Source of the DNA: Arthrobacter sp. ZGTC412
GTDB lineage: Bacteria > Actinomycetota > Actinomycetes > Actinomycetales > Micrococcaceae
Assembly (NCBI RefSeq): GCF_002929215.1
Contig: NZ_PJII01000008.1
Span: forward strand, 62,001 to 126,000
Length of the DNA: 64,000 nt
Reading direction: 5' to 3'
The notes below the pieces were generated by a model that was not told the origin of the DNA, searched no databases, and saw only the letters and a program-made list of their open reading frames with translations. The stretch's first letter is position 1. Every line of letters begins with the position of its first letter. The translations under genes and the position numbers were made by a program. This document shows, piece after piece, positions 1 to 8,556 of this stretch.

Positions 1-913
1 CGAGCGCAGCGGACTCGGCCTGGGTCATGGTGCGGTTGCCCTCGAGGATGTCCAGGACCTTGGCCGGGGCGGGTGCCGCGTTGGACGTTTTGGCTTCCAC
101 CAGCGCCCGCCCGGCAGATACGGCGGCGGCCCACCGTGTTGCTGTGTCCGGATCGGCGGGGGCGACGGCGTTGGCACGTTCCGCCGTCGTTTCGCCCGTG
201 ATGACTTTCGCGGCCCAGGCAAGGGACTGCTCCAGGAAGTCCGCCGGCTCGAACATGGCGTCGGCGATGCCGAGTTCGAAGGCCTGGGGGCCGGTCAGCG
301 TCCGGTTGTTGCTCAAGGGGTTTTCGATCATGACCTTCACGGCATTTTCCGGACCGATAAGGCGCGGCAGGATATACACTCCGCCCCAGCCCGGCACCAG
401 GCCGATGAACGCCTCCGGCAACGCCAGCGCGCCGGCTCCTGTGGACACTGTTCGATAGGTGGACTGCAGGGCAATCTCCAGGCCGCCGCCGAGCGCTGCA
501 CCGTTGATAAAGGCGAAACTTGGCACGCCCAGGTTGGCCAAAGTGCTGTAGACATCGTGGCCCAGCTGGGCCATCCACAATCCATGCTCGCGTTTGTCCA
601 GGGTCTTGACCGTGGAAAGGTCAGCGCCGGCCACCAGGTAGTACGGCTTACCAGTGACGCCCACTCCTACGATTTCGCCGCGCTGGGCCCGCTCCCGGAG
701 TTCCTCGAGCACGGTGCCAAGTTCCACCAGGGTGTTGGGCCCCAAAGTGGTGGGTTTGGAGTGGTCCAGGCCGTTGTCCAGCGTGATGAGGGCGAACGTG
801 CCGGGACTTCCCTGTCCGGCTGGAGCCGGGAGTTCTATGTCCTGGACGTAGGAATGAGTCACGGTTTCGTTGGGGAAGAGGACGGCAAGCTGGGTGAAAT
901 CTACGGCGCTCAT
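1..913 (-). CDS. Fatty-acid oxidation complex alpha subunit, enoyl-CoA hydratase part (partial, 3' end outside window)
   Basis: The first 304 residues are visible. They form a crotonase (enoyl-CoA hydratase) domain: an oxyanion-hole segment LVAGADLS, then GAALGGGLEIAL carrying the first catalytic Glu, then LPEAFIGLVPGWGG carrying the second. In FadB/FadJ proteins this domain hydrates trans-2-enoyl-CoA and is followed by a 3-hydroxyacyl-CoA dehydrogenase domain, which would lie beyond position 1. The ATG overlaps the stop of the upstream thiolase gene by four bases (ATGA), so the two are probably translationally coupled and make the alpha and beta subunits of one beta-oxidation complex. Whether the dehydrogenase half is present cannot be seen here. 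Confidence 0.88.
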   Translation of the reverse strand, partial: MSAVDFTQLAVLFPNETVTHSYVQDIELPAPAGQGSPGTFALITLDNGLDHSKPTTLGPNTLVELGTVLEELRERAQRGEIVGVGVTGKPYYLVAGADLSTVKTLDKREHGLWMAQLGHDVYSTLANLGVPSFAFINGAALGGGLEIALQSTYRTVSTGAGALALPEAFIGLVPGWGGVYILPRLIGPENAVKVMIENPLSNNRTLTGPQAFELGIADAMFEPADFLEQSLAWAAKVITGETTAERANAVAPADPDTATRWAAAVSAGRALVEAKTSNAAPAPAKVLDILEGNRTMTQAESAAL

Positions 914-2193
914 GCTGCTCCTTCGGAAACGGTTGCGGTGGTTGCGGCGGATTCCCCTTGCCGGGCCCCGCTGTAGTCGGCGTGGTACGGGTTCTCCCAA
1001 ATGACGGTGGCACCCATTCCCAGTCCCACGCACATGGTGGTGATGCCATACCGCACGGAAGGGTCCTCCTCGAACTGCCGGGCGAGCTGGTTCATCAGCC
1101 GCACTCCCGAGGAGGCGAGCGGGTGGCCCACGGCAATGGCTCCGCCGTAGCGGTTGACCCGGGGATCGTCGTCGGCGATGCCGAAGTGTTCCAGGAAGCT
1201 CAGTACCTGGACGGCAAAGGCTTCGTTAATTTCGAACAGGCCGATGTCCTCGATGGAGAGCCCTGCGTTTTTCAGGGCCTTCTCCGTGGCGGGAACGGGG
1301 CCGATGCCCATTACCTCGGGCTCGACTCCGGCGTAGGCGTAGCTGACCAGGCGCATGCGGACGGGCAGCCCGAGCTCGATTGCGGTTTCGGCCGATGCCA
1401 GGATGGCTGCGGTGGCGCCGTCGTTCAAACCTGCGGCGTTTCCTGCTGTGACACGGCCGTGGGACCGGAACGGTGTGCGGAGGGTGGCAAGGTCCGCCAT
1501 GGTGGTGCCCGGCCGGGGCGGCTCGTCCACGGTATTGAGGGTCCAGCCCTGGCCGGGCTTCAGGGTCGCTACGGGCACCAGGTCCTGCTGGATCCGGCCC
1601 TTGCTGCGGGCTTCATCAAATTTCCGCTGCGACGCCACCGCGTAGGCATCAGTCCGTTTCTTCGTGATGGAGGGAAAACGGTCGTGCAGGTTCTCGGCGG
1701 TGTTCCCCATGTTGAGCGCTGCAGGATCGACCAGCCGTTCAGACATAAACCGCGGGTTGGGGTCCGCTCCCGAGCCCATCGGGTGGTTGCCCATGTGCTC
1801 AACGCCGCCGGCTATCACCACGTCGTAGGCGCCAAAACCGATGCCCCCGGCGGTGGAGGTGACGGCGGTCATGGCCCCGGCGCACATGCGGTCAATCGCG
1901 AAGCCTGGAACAGTCCTGGGGAGCCCGGCCAGGAGGGCTGCCGTCCGGCCGAGCGTCAGGCCCTGGTCACCGCTTTGGGTGGTGGCCGCAATGGCCACCT
2001 CGTCAATGCGCGCGGGCGGCAGCGACGGATTCCGGCGCAGCAGCTCGCGAAGGCACTTCACTATCAGGTCATCGGCCCGGGTGCCGGCATAGATGCCCTT
2101 TTCTCCTGCCCGGCCGAAGGGCGTGCGGAGGCCGTCGACAAAAACGACGTCCCGGACAGTGCGGTTGGACGCGCTGCTTCCGTTGTGGCTCAC
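910..2193 (-). CDS. fadA: Acetyl-CoA C-acyltransferase (thiolase, beta-oxidation beta subunit)
   Basis: A 427-residue thiolase that cleaves 3-ketoacyl-CoA with CoA in the last step of beta-oxidation. The acylated nucleophile is Cys104 in DRMCAGAM. The C-terminal catalytic pair is His357 in AVGHPLASSG and Cys388 in TTMCVGLGMG, and NEAFAVQ is the usual thiolase signature, so all active-site blocks are present. The length is slightly above the usual ~400 because of a short N-terminal lead and an Ala/Thr-rich tail. It is first in an operon with the downstream hydratase/dehydrogenase gene. A perfect 16-bp palindrome lies about 77 bases upstream of the ATG. Confidence 0.93.
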   Translation of the reverse strand: MSHNGSSASNRTVRDVVFVDGLRTPFGRAGEKGIYAGTRADDLIVKCLRELLRRNPSLPPARIDEVAIAATTQSGDQGLTLGRTAALLAGLPRTVPGFAIDRMCAGAMTAVTSTAGGIGFGAYDVVIAGGVEHMGNHPMGSGADPNPRFMSERLVDPAALNMGNTAENLHDRFPSITKKRTDAYAVASQRKFDEARSKGRIQQDLVPVATLKPGQGWTLNTVDEPPRPGTTMADLATLRTPFRSHGRVTAGNAAGLNDGATAAILASAETAIELGLPVRMRLVSYAYAGVEPEVMGIGPVPATEKALKNAGLSIEDIGLFEINEAFAVQVLSFLEHFGIADDDPRVNRYGGAIAVGHPLASSGVRLMNQLARQFEEDPSVRYGITTMCVGLGMGATVIWENPYHADYSGARQGESAATTATVSEGAA

Positions 2194-2269
2194 GTGTAAC
2201 TCCTCATCGAGACGTAGGCGTCAGTGCATGCCGCAGGGCGGCAGGCAGCTGAACGGCAATACTTCCGAT

Positions 2270-2285
2270 GTTACTCGCGAGTAAC
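2270..2285. promoter_or_regulatory. Perfect 16-bp palindrome upstream of fadA, operator candidate
   Basis: The sequence GTTACTCGCGAGTAAC is its own reverse complement over all 16 bases and sits about 77 bp upstream of the fadA start, in a gap with no gene. Its size and dyad form fit a TetR-type repressor site, the type of regulator that often controls beta-oxidation genes in actinobacteria. No regulator gene is adjacent, so the binding protein is inferred only. Confidence 0.55.
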
Positions 2286-2367
2286 TTAAGCTGCAAGAGG
2301 TGGATTATTGAGCCGAGACGTGGATCCCGGCAGGCGTCAGCACTCACGTACTTGTTTGTTTCAGTGC

Positions 2368-3702
2368 CTACTGTCCGGCAACAGCCACGTCAGCCTTGGG
2401 TTCCTTGGGCGGCAGCGGCTGCGGGTTAAGGAACGCGTCCGTGATGAGGGGCGCCGCCAGTTCCACCTGCCACTGCCGTGCGCCGAGCGCACGAAGTTCC
2501 GCACCCACCGATGCTTCGCTGATCTCGGCAGGGGGCCGCCATGCCACCCTGCGCAGGTAGTCGGGAGTCAGCAGGTTCTCGAGGGGGAGGTTCAGCTGAT
2601 CGGCCCTTTCCTGCAGCAGTGGCCGGGCGGTGGCCAGCCGGGCGGCAGCCTCCGGGTCACGGTCGGCCCAGACCCGCGGCGGAGGCGGGGCATTGGTGGC
2701 CAGGTGCAGCGGCGGAAGCTCCTCCAGGTCCCGGGCCGCCGCGACGCAGCGCAGCCACCGGGGGGCCTCCCGCTGCGCCGCCCGCCCATGGAAGCCCTTG
2801 GTACCGAGCAGTTGGGGCACGGTGGACGGCATTGCCTTCGCCGCAGCCACCAAAGCCGAATCCGGGATCAGCCTTCCCGGGGCCACGTCCCGCTTCTGGG
2901 CCAGGGAGTCGCGTTCCAGCCAGAGCTCCCGGACAGCAGCCAGCTGCCGCCGGTCGCGGATCTGGTGGAGGCCGGACGTTTTCCGCCAAGGATCAACCCG
3001 CGGCGGAGCGAGTCCCGCGCCCAGGATCGCGGCAAATTCCTGCTCGGCGTACTCCAGCTTGCCGTCGGCTTCCAGGAGTTCAATAAGTTCTTCCCGCAGC
3101 TCCGTCAGGACTTCAACGTCCAATGCGGCGTACCGCAGCCACGGCTCGGGAAGGGGCCGCGTGGACCAGTCAGCGGCCGAGTGTTCCTTGGCGAGCCCAA
3201 ACCCCAGCAATTGCTCAATAACGGCGGCGAGGCCAACCCTCGGGAGGCCCGCCAGGCGGGCTGCCAGTTCGGTGTCAAAGAGCTTGTCCGGCCACATGCC
3301 GAGTTCGGACAGGCAAGGCAGGTCCTGGCTGGCCGCATGCAGGATCCACTCAACGCCGCGCAGGGCGTCGTTGATGATGTCCAGATTGTCGAAGGGCTCG
3401 GGATCGATCAGCCACGTCCCTGCCCCCTCGCGGCGGATCTGGACGAGGAAGGCACGCTGTCCGTAGCGGAAGCCGGAGGCGCGTTCTGCGTCCACGCCCG
3501 CAGGTCCGGTGCCTGCAGCGATCGCAGCTGCGCACCGCTCCAGCCCGGCTTGCGTTTCGATGACCAATGGAACGCCGTCGCGGGGCGAATCGAGCTCAAT
3601 GATTTCGGGGATAGGGCTGTCAAAGCCTTCCACCGTGATGTGGGGTGCGGTATCAGCAGCCGGAACGCCGGCCGTGGTGTTTTCCGGAATGTTAGGGGTC
3701 AT
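2368..3702 (-). CDS. rnd: Ribonuclease D (DEDDy 3'-5' exonuclease with HRDC domain)
   Basis: A 444-residue RNase D that trims 3' ends of tRNA and other structured RNA precursors. The DEDDy active site is complete: Asp71 and Glu73 in GVDAERASG, Asp127 in HAASQDLPCL, and Tyr191 with Asp195 in YAALDVEVL. The C-terminal half (about residues 220-400) holds the helical HRDC region, including RDSLAQKRDVAPGRLIPD. The first ~45 residues are an acidic lead before the exonuclease fold. It lies downstream of the DUF3000 gene on the same strand, with an 18-bp palindrome in the gap. Confidence 0.93.
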   Translation of the reverse strand: MTPNIPENTTAGVPAADTAPHITVEGFDSPIPEIIELDSPRDGVPLVIETQAGLERCAAAIAAGTGPAGVDAERASGFRYGQRAFLVQIRREGAGTWLIDPEPFDNLDIINDALRGVEWILHAASQDLPCLSELGMWPDKLFDTELAARLAGLPRVGLAAVIEQLLGFGLAKEHSAADWSTRPLPEPWLRYAALDVEVLTELREELIELLEADGKLEYAEQEFAAILGAGLAPPRVDPWRKTSGLHQIRDRRQLAAVRELWLERDSLAQKRDVAPGRLIPDSALVAAAKAMPSTVPQLLGTKGFHGRAAQREAPRWLRCVAAARDLEELPPLHLATNAPPPPRVWADRDPEAAARLATARPLLQERADQLNLPLENLLTPDYLRRVAWRPPAEISEASVGAELRALGARQWQVELAAPLITDAFLNPQPLPPKEPKADVAVAGQ

Positions 3703-3714
3703 GATGCCCTTAGT

Positions 3715-3732
3715 TTACCGGCCGGCCGGTAA
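3715..3732. promoter_or_regulatory. Perfect 18-bp palindrome just upstream of rnd
   Basis: TTACCGGCCGGCCGGTAA is fully self-complementary and lies 13 bases upstream of the rnd start, between rnd and the DUF3000 gene. It could be a repressor operator overlapping the rnd promoter or a hairpin in the DUF3000-rnd transcript. No T-run follows on the minus strand, so a classic intrinsic terminator is less likely. Confidence 0.4.
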
Positions 3733-3789
3733 CGGACTGCCGTCCGGGCCGCGCCGGGACGGCCACGAGCCATGCTGCGTGCCACGCCG

Positions 3790-4440
3790 CTAGTTCCGGC
3801 GCCGGTTCGGGAGCGGGGTGACGCCGTCCGGGAGGGGCGGCAGGCCTGCAAAGGTGCACACCATGTCAGACCAGGCTTCGAGGTGGGCTGTCACGTCCGA
3901 GGTGGCCGGAGTCCAGGACGCGCGAAGTTCGATGTCGATGGACCCTGGCCGTTCCGCAAGTGTTCCAAAGCTTTCGGACAGGACCCTGGTGGCCGTGCCG
4001 CCGGCCGCACGGTAGGGGGCTTTGTGGTTCTCGAGCGCCTCAACGAGCCAGGTCCATGCCACGGTTCCCAGCATCTCGTCGTTGCCCATCTCCGGCTCCA
4101 GCTGGGCCCGGATGTAGGTGACGATGCGGAACTCCCCGTCCCACACTGCGGAGCCTTCGGGGTCGTGGAGCAGGATGAAGCGGCCCGTTGCCAACTCTGT
4201 TTCGTCGTCGTCCGGTGTTCCTGACGCGGCTGCCAGCGCCATCGCTGCCGGGCCGTGCAGGGGAGTGGCGGCCGTGCCGGGCCCCGGTGCCAGTACCTCC
4301 GCGCCCAGCGCGACGGCGAAGGGCGCCAGGCGTGCCGGCGCGGGGATCTCCGCCAGGTGGAGTTCCCCGCGGCACCGGGCTTTCCTGAGTGTTCCCAAGG
4401 CGTGGAGAAATTCCGGGGGAACCTTGTCAAGTGCGTTCAC
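3790..4440 (-). CDS. DUF3000 family protein
   Basis: A 216-residue protein matching the actinobacterial DUF3000 family, whose function is not established. It is predicted soluble: no signal peptide or membrane segment is visible. The centre carries an acidic stretch (GTPDDDETELATGRF) followed by an Ile/Val-rich block and an Arg/Trp-containing C-terminal half. DUF3000 next to RNase D is a typical arrangement in this lineage. The family call rests on recognition and on the neighbour, not on a catalytic motif. Confidence 0.75.
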   Translation of the reverse strand: MNALDKVPPEFLHALGTLRKARCRGELHLAEIPAPARLAPFAVALGAEVLAPGPGTAATPLHGPAAMALAAASGTPDDDETELATGRFILLHDPEGSAVWDGEFRIVTYIRAQLEPEMGNDEMLGTVAWTWLVEALENHKAPYRAAGGTATRVLSESFGTLAERPGSIDIELRASWTPATSDVTAHLEAWSDMVCTFAGLPPLPDGVTPLPNRRRN

Positions 4441-4501
4441 CTTCGCAGGTTACGCAACCGGGCCGGGGACGGCGGGAAGGCTCGCCGTCACCACGCGCCG
4501 T

Positions 4502-5614
4502 CTAGCTGGACTGCCCGCTGCCGTAAGCGCGAAGCTCATGGCGGATTGCTGCCACAAAGGCATCGATGTCCTCCTCGGTGGTGTCGAAGGAACACATCCA
4601 CCGGACTTCCCCGGCGGCCTCGTTCCAGTCGTAGAAGCGGAAGGATTTCCGAAGCCTGTCCGCCACGCCTGCGGGCAGGATGGCAAAGACGCCGTTGGAC
4701 TCGGTTTTCTGCGTCGGCTGCACACCGTCAATGGTGTCGACGGCGGTGCGGAGCCTGGTGGCCATGGCGTTGGCGTGGGAGGCGGACCGCAGCCAGAGGT
4801 CGCCTTCGAGGAGGGCGATGAACTGCGCCGACATAAATCGCATCTTCGACGCGAGCTGCATGTTCATCTTCCGCAGGTACACCAGCCCGTGCGCCGCCTC
4901 CGGGTTCAGTGCCACCACCACTTCACCGAACAGCAGCCCGTTCTTGGTGCCGCCGAAGGAAAGGATGTCCACGCCGGCGTCGCGGGTAAACGCCCGCAGT
5001 GGGACCTGAAGGTGGGCTGCCGCGTTGGCCAGCCGGGCGCCGTCCATGTGGAGCTTCATGCCCTTGGAATGTGCGTGGTCCGCGATGGCCCGCACTTCTT
5101 CCGGCGTGTAGCAGGTTCCGAGCTCGGTGGTCTGGGTGATGGAAACCGCGAGCGGCTGGGCGCGGTGCTCGTCGCCCCAGCCCCAGGCCTCCCGGTCGAT
5201 CAGTTCGGGCGTGAGCTTGCCGTCCGGAGTGGGGACGTGCAGGAGCTTGATGCCGCCAATGCGTTCAGGCGCACCGTTCTCGTCCATGTTGATGTGGGCA
5301 GTGGAGGCACACACCACGGCGCCCCAGCGGGGGAGCAACGACTGCAGCGACAGAACGTTGGCGCCGGTTCCGTTGAAGACGGGAAAGCACTCTATGCCGG
5401 GCCCGAAGTGTTCCTCCATCAGTTCCTGCAGCCTGGCAGTGTAATCATCCTCGCCGTAGGAGACCTGGTGGCCGTCGTTGGCCGCAGCCAGGGCCGCGAG
5501 GACCTCCGGATGTACCCCCGAGTAGTTGTCCGAGGCGAATCCCCTGATGTTCGGATCGTGCAGTTGCCGGGTTCCGGCGGCAGCTTCTGCTGTTGTTGTC
5601 ATGGCTTTGCTCAC
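4502..5614 (-). CDS. Low-specificity L-threonine aldolase / beta-eliminating lyase family
   Basis: A PLP-dependent fold-type I enzyme of 370 residues, expected to split L-threonine or L-allo-threonine into glycine and acetaldehyde. Family marks are FASDNYSGVHPEVL near the N terminus, HMDGARLANAAA (the PLP-ring Asp) and DILSFGGTKNGLLFGE, where the Lys of TKN forms the Schiff base. The GTG at 5614 gives the full length; an in-frame ATG at 5602 (MTTTAEAAAG) is also possible and neither has a strong ribosome binding site. It is probably transcribed alone. Confidence 0.87.
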   Translation of the reverse strand: MSKAMTTTAEAAAGTRQLHDPNIRGFASDNYSGVHPEVLAALAAANDGHQVSYGEDDYTARLQELMEEHFGPGIECFPVFNGTGANVLSLQSLLPRWGAVVCASTAHINMDENGAPERIGGIKLLHVPTPDGKLTPELIDREAWGWGDEHRAQPLAVSITQTTELGTCYTPEEVRAIADHAHSKGMKLHMDGARLANAAAHLQVPLRAFTRDAGVDILSFGGTKNGLLFGEVVVALNPEAAHGLVYLRKMNMQLASKMRFMSAQFIALLEGDLWLRSASHANAMATRLRTAVDTIDGVQPTQKTESNGVFAILPAGVADRLRKSFRFYDWNEAAGEVRWMCSFDTTEEDIDAFVAAIRHELRAYGSGQSS

Positions 5615-5664
5615 GCTTTCAGTCTAGATACTGTCCGGGCACCGAACAGTCACGAACGGGACAG

Positions 5665-6513
5665 TCAGGGCGCCAGCAGGAGCCGGCTGCCGTTCAGCCC
5701 GATGGCCTCTGTATCAAAAAGTCCGACGACGGCGCGTGCCAGGTCTTCGACGTCAGTTGCGCCGGGGAATTTTCGGTCCGGGTGGTTCCGTCGCATCGCA
5801 TCGTCCACGAGGGCTTTCACCACCAGGACGACGGCGGCCGCCTCCCCGGCGCTCTTGGTCCCGCCGTCGTTGTTGCCGGCACTTCTGTTCCCGGCGCCGT
5901 CACTCGCGTCGCCAGCCTCGTTTGAGGCTGCCCCGTTTGCCGCCGCGGCCCGGCGGAAGCCGTCCGCCATTGCCATGGTCCAGGCCTCGGCCGCGGCCTT
6001 GGCGGCGACATAGCTGGCCGAGGCCGCGGTCGGCTTGTCGACGGCGGTGGAGGACACCATCGAAAACCGGCCGCAGGGCGATCCGGCAATATCGTCAAAG
6101 AAGGTGCGCGACACGTTCCTGAGCGTGGTGATGGCGCCGCGTTCCAGGAAATCCCAGTCCTCGTCGGTCTGGTCTGCGATGCCTTTGGCACCGCGCCAGC
6201 CGCCCACCAGGTGGATGACGCCGTCAACGGTCCCGCCGGATGCGGACACGTCCGCCCGCAACTGCCGCACGTCCTCCAGTTGGGCCAGGTCGCACACAAG
6301 GCCCGTCACGCCGTCGCCCGCTTCTTTGGCCGCGGCGTCGATCCGTGCCTGGTCCGAACCGACGGTGAACACCCGATGGCCGACCCCACGAAGGGCCCGG
6401 GCGACAGCGATTCCGGATGCTCCGCTGCCGCCGGTCACCAGGATGTTTAGCCTCGGCGCCGAAATCCCCGCTGCCCCAGGCGCTGATTCCTCTGCCACCG
6501 GTTCTTCGGTCAC
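5665..6513 (-). CDS. SDR family oxidoreductase
   Basis: A 282-residue short-chain dehydrogenase/reductase. The Rossmann nucleotide loop is TGGSGASGIAVARAL near residue 30. The catalytic Ser is in SMVSSTAVDK and the Tyr/Lys pair in SYVAAKAAAEAW. Substrate unknown. The ATG overlaps the stop of the DUF6421 gene (ATGA), indicating coupled translation. Residues ~196-232 are an unusual Ala/Gly/Asn/Ser-rich low-complexity insertion between core elements of the fold, coded by very GC-rich DNA. Confidence 0.85.
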   Translation of the reverse strand: MTEEPVAEESAPGAAGISAPRLNILVTGGSGASGIAVARALRGVGHRVFTVGSDQARIDAAAKEAGDGVTGLVCDLAQLEDVRQLRADVSASGGTVDGVIHLVGGWRGAKGIADQTDEDWDFLERGAITTLRNVSRTFFDDIAGSPCGRFSMVSSTAVDKPTAASASYVAAKAAAEAWTMAMADGFRRAAAANGAASNEAGDASDGAGNRSAGNNDGGTKSAGEAAAVVLVVKALVDDAMRRNHPDRKFPGATDVEDLARAVVGLFDTEAIGLNGSRLLLAP

Positions 6514-7877
6514 AGGGCAGAAGCTCCGGTGATTCCTGCAGTCGACTCAATAACAGGGCGCATCTTTTTCTCCAGTGCTTCATAGAACATGGACAGCGGG
6601 AATTCATCATCCAGCACCTGGTCCGTCAGGCCGCGCGGCGGACCAGCCAGCGCCAGCGCATCGGGGCCCTTCGCCCAGGCGGAAGCCGGGTTGGGAGTAA
6701 CGGTAGCGGAGATCAGCTGGTAAGCGGCCAGCCAGTGCGCAGTTTTCGGCCGGTCGATGGACCGCCAGTACAACTCGTCGATGCTTGCACCCAGCGCGAT
6801 AACGGCGTCGGCTACTTCGTCCCAGTCAATGGTGAGCCGCGTGTCGGTCCAGTGCAGGACGTGCTGCTGGTGCAGCCAAGCGAACAGGAGCTGGCCACCC
6901 AGTCCGTCGTAGTTGCGGACCCGGCTGCCCGTGATGGAAAAGCGGAAAATCCGGTCGAAGATGATGGCGTACTGCACCAGCTTGGCGTGGCGCCGGGTTT
7001 CCGGATCGGCGTCTTCGTCCTTCTCGATCCGGACGGACTCGCGGAAGGCCGTCAGGTCGCAGCGCAGCTCTTCGAGGGAGTACAGGAAAAAGGGCATCCG
7101 CTGCTTGATCATAAACGGATCGAACGGCAGGTCGCCGCGCATGTGCGTCCGGTCGTGGATGAGGTCCCACATCACGAAGGTGGCCTCCGTCAGGTCCTGG
7201 TCCGCCAGGAGTTCTGCTGCGCCTTCGGGAAGTTCCAGGCGGGTGGTCTCGGCGGCTGCCTTCAGCACGCGGCGGAAGCGGGCAGCCTCGCGGTCTGCAA
7301 AGATCGCTCCCCATGTGAAGGTGGGGGTCTCCCTGACGGCGACCGTTTCGGGGAACAACACTGCGGAGTTGGTGTCGTAGCCGGCTGTGAAGTCGAGGAA
7401 GCGGATGGGGACAAACAGCTTGTTTGAGTATTCCCCGGCCTCCAGTCCGGCGATGAACTCCGGCCAGATCACCTCGATCAGGACTGCCTCAACCAGCCGG
7501 CTGCTGCTGCCGTTCTGCGTGTACATCGGGAAGACCACCAGGTGCTGGAGGCCGTCCCTGCGCTGTTCCTGCGGCTGGAAGGCCAGGAGCGACGACAGGA
7601 AATCGGGGACGATGAAGCCGTTGGTTGCCCAGGCGGAAAAGTCTGCGCAGACGGCGTCCAGGTAGGGGACGTCATGCGGAAAGGCCGGGACGAGGGCGCG
7701 GACGGCTTCCACGATTTCGGCCACGTACCGGGATGCTTCTTCGTGGGCGCCGGGGTCGGGAATGGAACCGTCCTTCACCTGCAAGGACTGCAGGGACGAG
7801 GCCGCAGCTTTGAGCCGGAGCCAGTCCTGGTTCTCCGAGGTTATTCCGGTCGAAGCGGTGATCAGTGTTTCGGTCAT
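6510..7877 (-). CDS. DUF6421 family protein
   Basis: A 455-residue protein that I recognise only as the actinobacterial DUF6421 family, function unknown. The ATG at 7877 (MTETLITAST) is preferred to an in-frame start 17 codons upstream, because an AAAGG ribosome binding site lies about 9 bases before it. No signal peptide or membrane segment is apparent, and the composition suggests a soluble, mixed alpha/beta cytoplasmic protein. It is first in a two-gene operon with the SDR, overlapping it by four bases, so the pair may act in one pathway. Confidence 0.72.
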   Translation of the reverse strand: MTETLITASTGITSENQDWLRLKAAASSLQSLQVKDGSIPDPGAHEEASRYVAEIVEAVRALVPAFPHDVPYLDAVCADFSAWATNGFIVPDFLSSLLAFQPQEQRRDGLQHLVVFPMYTQNGSSSRLVEAVLIEVIWPEFIAGLEAGEYSNKLFVPIRFLDFTAGYDTNSAVLFPETVAVRETPTFTWGAIFADREAARFRRVLKAAAETTRLELPEGAAELLADQDLTEATFVMWDLIHDRTHMRGDLPFDPFMIKQRMPFFLYSLEELRCDLTAFRESVRIEKDEDADPETRRHAKLVQYAIIFDRIFRFSITGSRVRNYDGLGGQLLFAWLHQQHVLHWTDTRLTIDWDEVADAVIALGASIDELYWRSIDRPKTAHWLAAYQLISATVTPNPASAWAKGPDALALAGPPRGLTDQVLDDEFPLSMFYEALEKKMRPVIESTAGITGASAL

Positions 7878-8020
7878 CGTCGGCTGCCTTTCTGGTTGCT
7901 TGCCATCTACGGCGAGCGTAGCAAGCAATCAGTAGGACTAATGTGAAAAGTCCCTTAGCATAAGAAGACCTTGTGCTCGGGGCGCTTTGGACTGGGTGTA
8001 GCTCCAGCGTTCCCGGACCC

Positions 8021-8542
8021 TCAGGCCTCTGTCTCCGGCGCACTGACCTGCGGGTCCTCGCGCGGAACGAGTTTCAGTGAGACGGAGTTGATGCAGTAGC
8101 GCTGGTCAGTGGGCGTTCCGTACCCCTCGCCGTCGAACACGTGTCCCAGGTGGGAATCACAGGTGGCGCACCGGACCTCCACCCGCTCCATGCCCAGGGT
8201 CCGGTCGTGAATGTACCGCACTGTGCCGTCAGCCAGTGGGGCAAAGAAAGAGGGCCAGCCGCAGTGCGAATCGAACTTCTCATTGCTGGTGAACAGTTCC
8301 GCCCCGCACGCCCGGCACTGATAGACGCCGGCTGTATGGGTGTCCCAGTATTCGCCCGTGTAGGGGCGCTCGGTCCCGGACTGCCGGAGCACATGGTATT
8401 CCTCCGGTGTCAGCTCCTGCCGCCACTCGGCGTCGCTCTTGTGAACGCTCGGTTCGGCCTCGGGAGCCTCAGGAGCAGGATCCGCAGCCTTGTTTCCGAA
8501 GATGCTGTTGTTACCCAGGATGTTGTTTCCGAAGATGCTCAT
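8021..8542 (-). CDS. msrB: Peptide-methionine (R)-S-oxide reductase
   Basis: A 173-residue MsrB, which reduces methionine-R-sulfoxide in oxidised proteins. The resolving/catalytic region is QRYCINSVSLKL, with the nucleophilic Cys near residue 151. The structural zinc is held by two CxxC pairs, CRAC and CATC. SHCGWPSFF and GHVFDGEG are the other conserved blocks. The first ~35 residues are extra to the fold and contain an IFGNN-type repeat coded by a 17-base direct repeat. It is followed after 14 bases by the ATG-proximal side of a conserved hypothetical gene on the same strand, which lies upstream. Confidence 0.93.
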   Translation of the reverse strand: MSIFGNNILGNNSIFGNKAADPAPEAPEAEPSVHKSDAEWRQELTPEEYHVLRQSGTERPYTGEYWDTHTAGVYQCRACGAELFTSNEKFDSHCGWPSFFAPLADGTVRYIHDRTLGMERVEVRCATCDSHLGHVFDGEGYGTPTDQRYCINSVSLKLVPREDPQVSAPETEA

Positions 8543-8556
8543 AGCCTTGTCAACGC

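Noticed and set aside
2308-3732. Long plus-strand open frame (474 codons) opposite RNase D
   Set aside because: It is antisense to a gene with complete catalytic motifs; Arg/Gln/Gly-rich composition and no domain. Such antisense frames are common in high-GC DNA.
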